Assembly: GCA_945957495.1 (NCBI GenBank)
Contig: CAMFLG010000202.1
Coordinates: forward strand, 1 to 6,251
From: an uncultured Pseudorhodobacter sp.
GTDB lineage: Bacteria > Pseudomonadota > Alphaproteobacteria > Rhodobacterales > Rhodobacteraceae
DNA: 6,251 nt
Direction: 5' to 3'
Below, one piece after another: positions 5,557-6,251 of this stretch; the stretch's first letter is position 1, and each line of letters begins with the position of its first letter. The notes under the pieces are model-generated. The model ran no database searches and was not told the origin of the DNA. It saw only the letters and a program-made list of their open reading frames with translations. Made by a program: the position numbers and the translations under genes.

Positions 5557-6207
5557 ATGCTGTCGATGAAATATGTTTGGGCGGTGACATCGCTGCTGGC
5601 TTTGGCGGGATGCGGTGGCAATCCGTTCACCGGCGACCCCGAAGATCCCACGGATCCCACACCGCCGGCGAACAATCAGCCGGTCGTGGTGCCTTCGGCC
5701 TTGAGCAACAACATCACCAAGGTGGTGTATACGCCGGGGGCCACCCCTGCCGAAAGCACTTTGAAAATCCAGATTCAAGGGCTGGACACGACGCCGCTGC
5801 TGGCGACCTGGGCCTATACCCCCAGTCTGAACGTGCCCGGCTACACGGCGTTTTCCATCCAGCAATCCTCGATCGACCGCATGTTCGTGGCCTTGGCCGC
5901 GACCAGCCCGGATGGATCGGTCAGCGCGCAGGTGGCGGGGGATGGCGGTTTGAACAACACCTCGTTCTCGGGCGCGAATTACACCCGCACCGGGGCGTTT
6001 ACGCCGCCCACCACCGCAACCGGCAACGTGCATTATGCCGGGACTTACGCCGGTTTGCTGAATGGCGGTGGCAATGGATCTGGCTTGATCCCACCGCCCA
6101 GCGGGCTGGACCCGACGCAAACGCCGGGGCAACCGGCGCGGGTGACAGGGGATGTGGCCTTGACCGCCAACTTCTCGGACAATCAGGTGGAAGGCCAGAT
6201 CTTCAAC
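5557..6207 (+). CDS. Lipoprotein, possibly TbpB-like beta-barrel (3'-truncated)
   Basis: The first 217 codons of an exported lipoprotein are present. A short signal sequence (MLSMKYVWAVTSLLALAGC) ends in the lipobox LAGC, so signal peptidase II should cleave before Cys19. Gly follows the Cys, with no Asp at +2, which favours outer-membrane sorting. Residues 27-40 are an Asp/Pro/Thr linker (DPEDPTDPTPPANN). The rest is rich in Gly, Thr, Asn and Ser and looks beta-stranded. Residues 159-217 (HYAGTYAGLLNGGG, later VTGDVALTANFSDNQVEG) resemble the barrel strands of transferrin-binding-protein-B-like lipoproteins, but that is a family impression only. The ATG at 5557 is chosen over one at 5566, which gives MKYVWAV and an equally good signal peptide, because a GGCGGG stretch lies about 8 nt upstream. 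The ATG at 5509 adds a charged N-terminus and is rejected. Asn217 is the last real residue, and the following LSLIHI is translated adapter. The gene is divergent from thyX. Confidence 0.8.
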
Positions 6208-6251
6208 CTGTCTCTTATACACATCTGACGCTGCCGACGACTAGTCGAGTG
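6208..6251 (+). other. Illumina Nextera i5-side adapter (non-biological)
   Basis: Positions 6208-6226 are the reverse-complement Tn5 mosaic end CTGTCTCTTATACACATCT. Positions 6227-6240 (GACGCTGCCGACGA) are the Nextera read-1 adapter, 6241-6248 (CTAGTCGA) fit an i5 index, and GTG begins the P5 primer. Real DNA ends at 6207. The lipoprotein frame reads into this segment and acquires the false ending LSLIHI. Confidence 0.98.

Noticed and set aside
5365..6222. Upstream continuation of the thyX frame to the contig end
   Set aside because: Antisense to the lipoprotein gene, without ThyX similarity, and starting in adapter sequence (MYKRQ). Family similarity begins after the ATG at 5364.

Overview
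The window is a 6.16 kb piece of bacterial DNA (49-6207) flanked on both sides by artificial Illumina Nextera adapter sequence (1-48 and 6208-6251). The outermost genes at each end are therefore cut by library construction, not by biology. The high-GC backbone (one sampled 60-base line in the MORN gene is 67% G+C), a bacterial NAD synthetase, a flavin-dependent thymidylate synthase and a glycine/threonine-rich lipoprotein suggest an alphaproteobacterium, most likely of the Rhodobacterales/Rhodobacteraceae. This assignment is inferred from general protein character, with no database search behind it.

Layout, left to right. (1) 49-655, minus strand: the first 202 codons of glutamine-dependent NAD+ synthetase (nadE), covering the glutaminase domain with its Glu-Lys-Cys triad. 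(2) 790-2214, plus strand, divergent from nadE: an exported protein made almost entirely of 18 consecutive 23-residue MORN repeats plus a degenerate 19th. (3) 2290-2640, minus strand, convergent with the MORN gene: a 116-residue single-pass membrane protein of unknown function. (4) 2720-4455, minus strand: an AT-rich two-gene cassette, an ABC-type AAA ATPase (DUF3696-like) followed, with a one-base stop/start overlap, by a small PIN-domain-like protein. (5) 4459-5364, minus strand: a complete thyX, ending 3 nt before the ATPase start. (6) 5557-6207, plus strand, divergent from thyX: the N-terminal 217 residues of a lipoprotein with a possible TbpB-like beta-barrel segment.

The most interesting element is the ATPase-PIN cassette. 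It is clearly lower in G+C than both flanks (one sampled line is 38% G+C), and the change in composition falls almost exactly at the PIN stop codon on one side and the thyX stop codon on the other. This looks like a compact horizontally acquired module placed directly behind a housekeeping gene, so that it could be transcribed from the thyX promoter. ABC ATPase plus nuclease pairs are a recurring design in bacterial anti-phage defence, so a conflict or defence role is a reasonable hypothesis. I do not recognise this exact ATPase-PIN pair as a named system. The ATPase has Gln where the Walker B acidic residue is expected, and the PIN-like protein has an incomplete set of visible acidic residues. 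Both points bear on whether the module is active.

The other genes look like ordinary chromosomal genes. The thyX upstream region carries a well-placed TATAGT -10 element enclosed by a perfect 8-bp inverted repeat, followed by a short direct repeat in the leader, which is a plausible operator arrangement.
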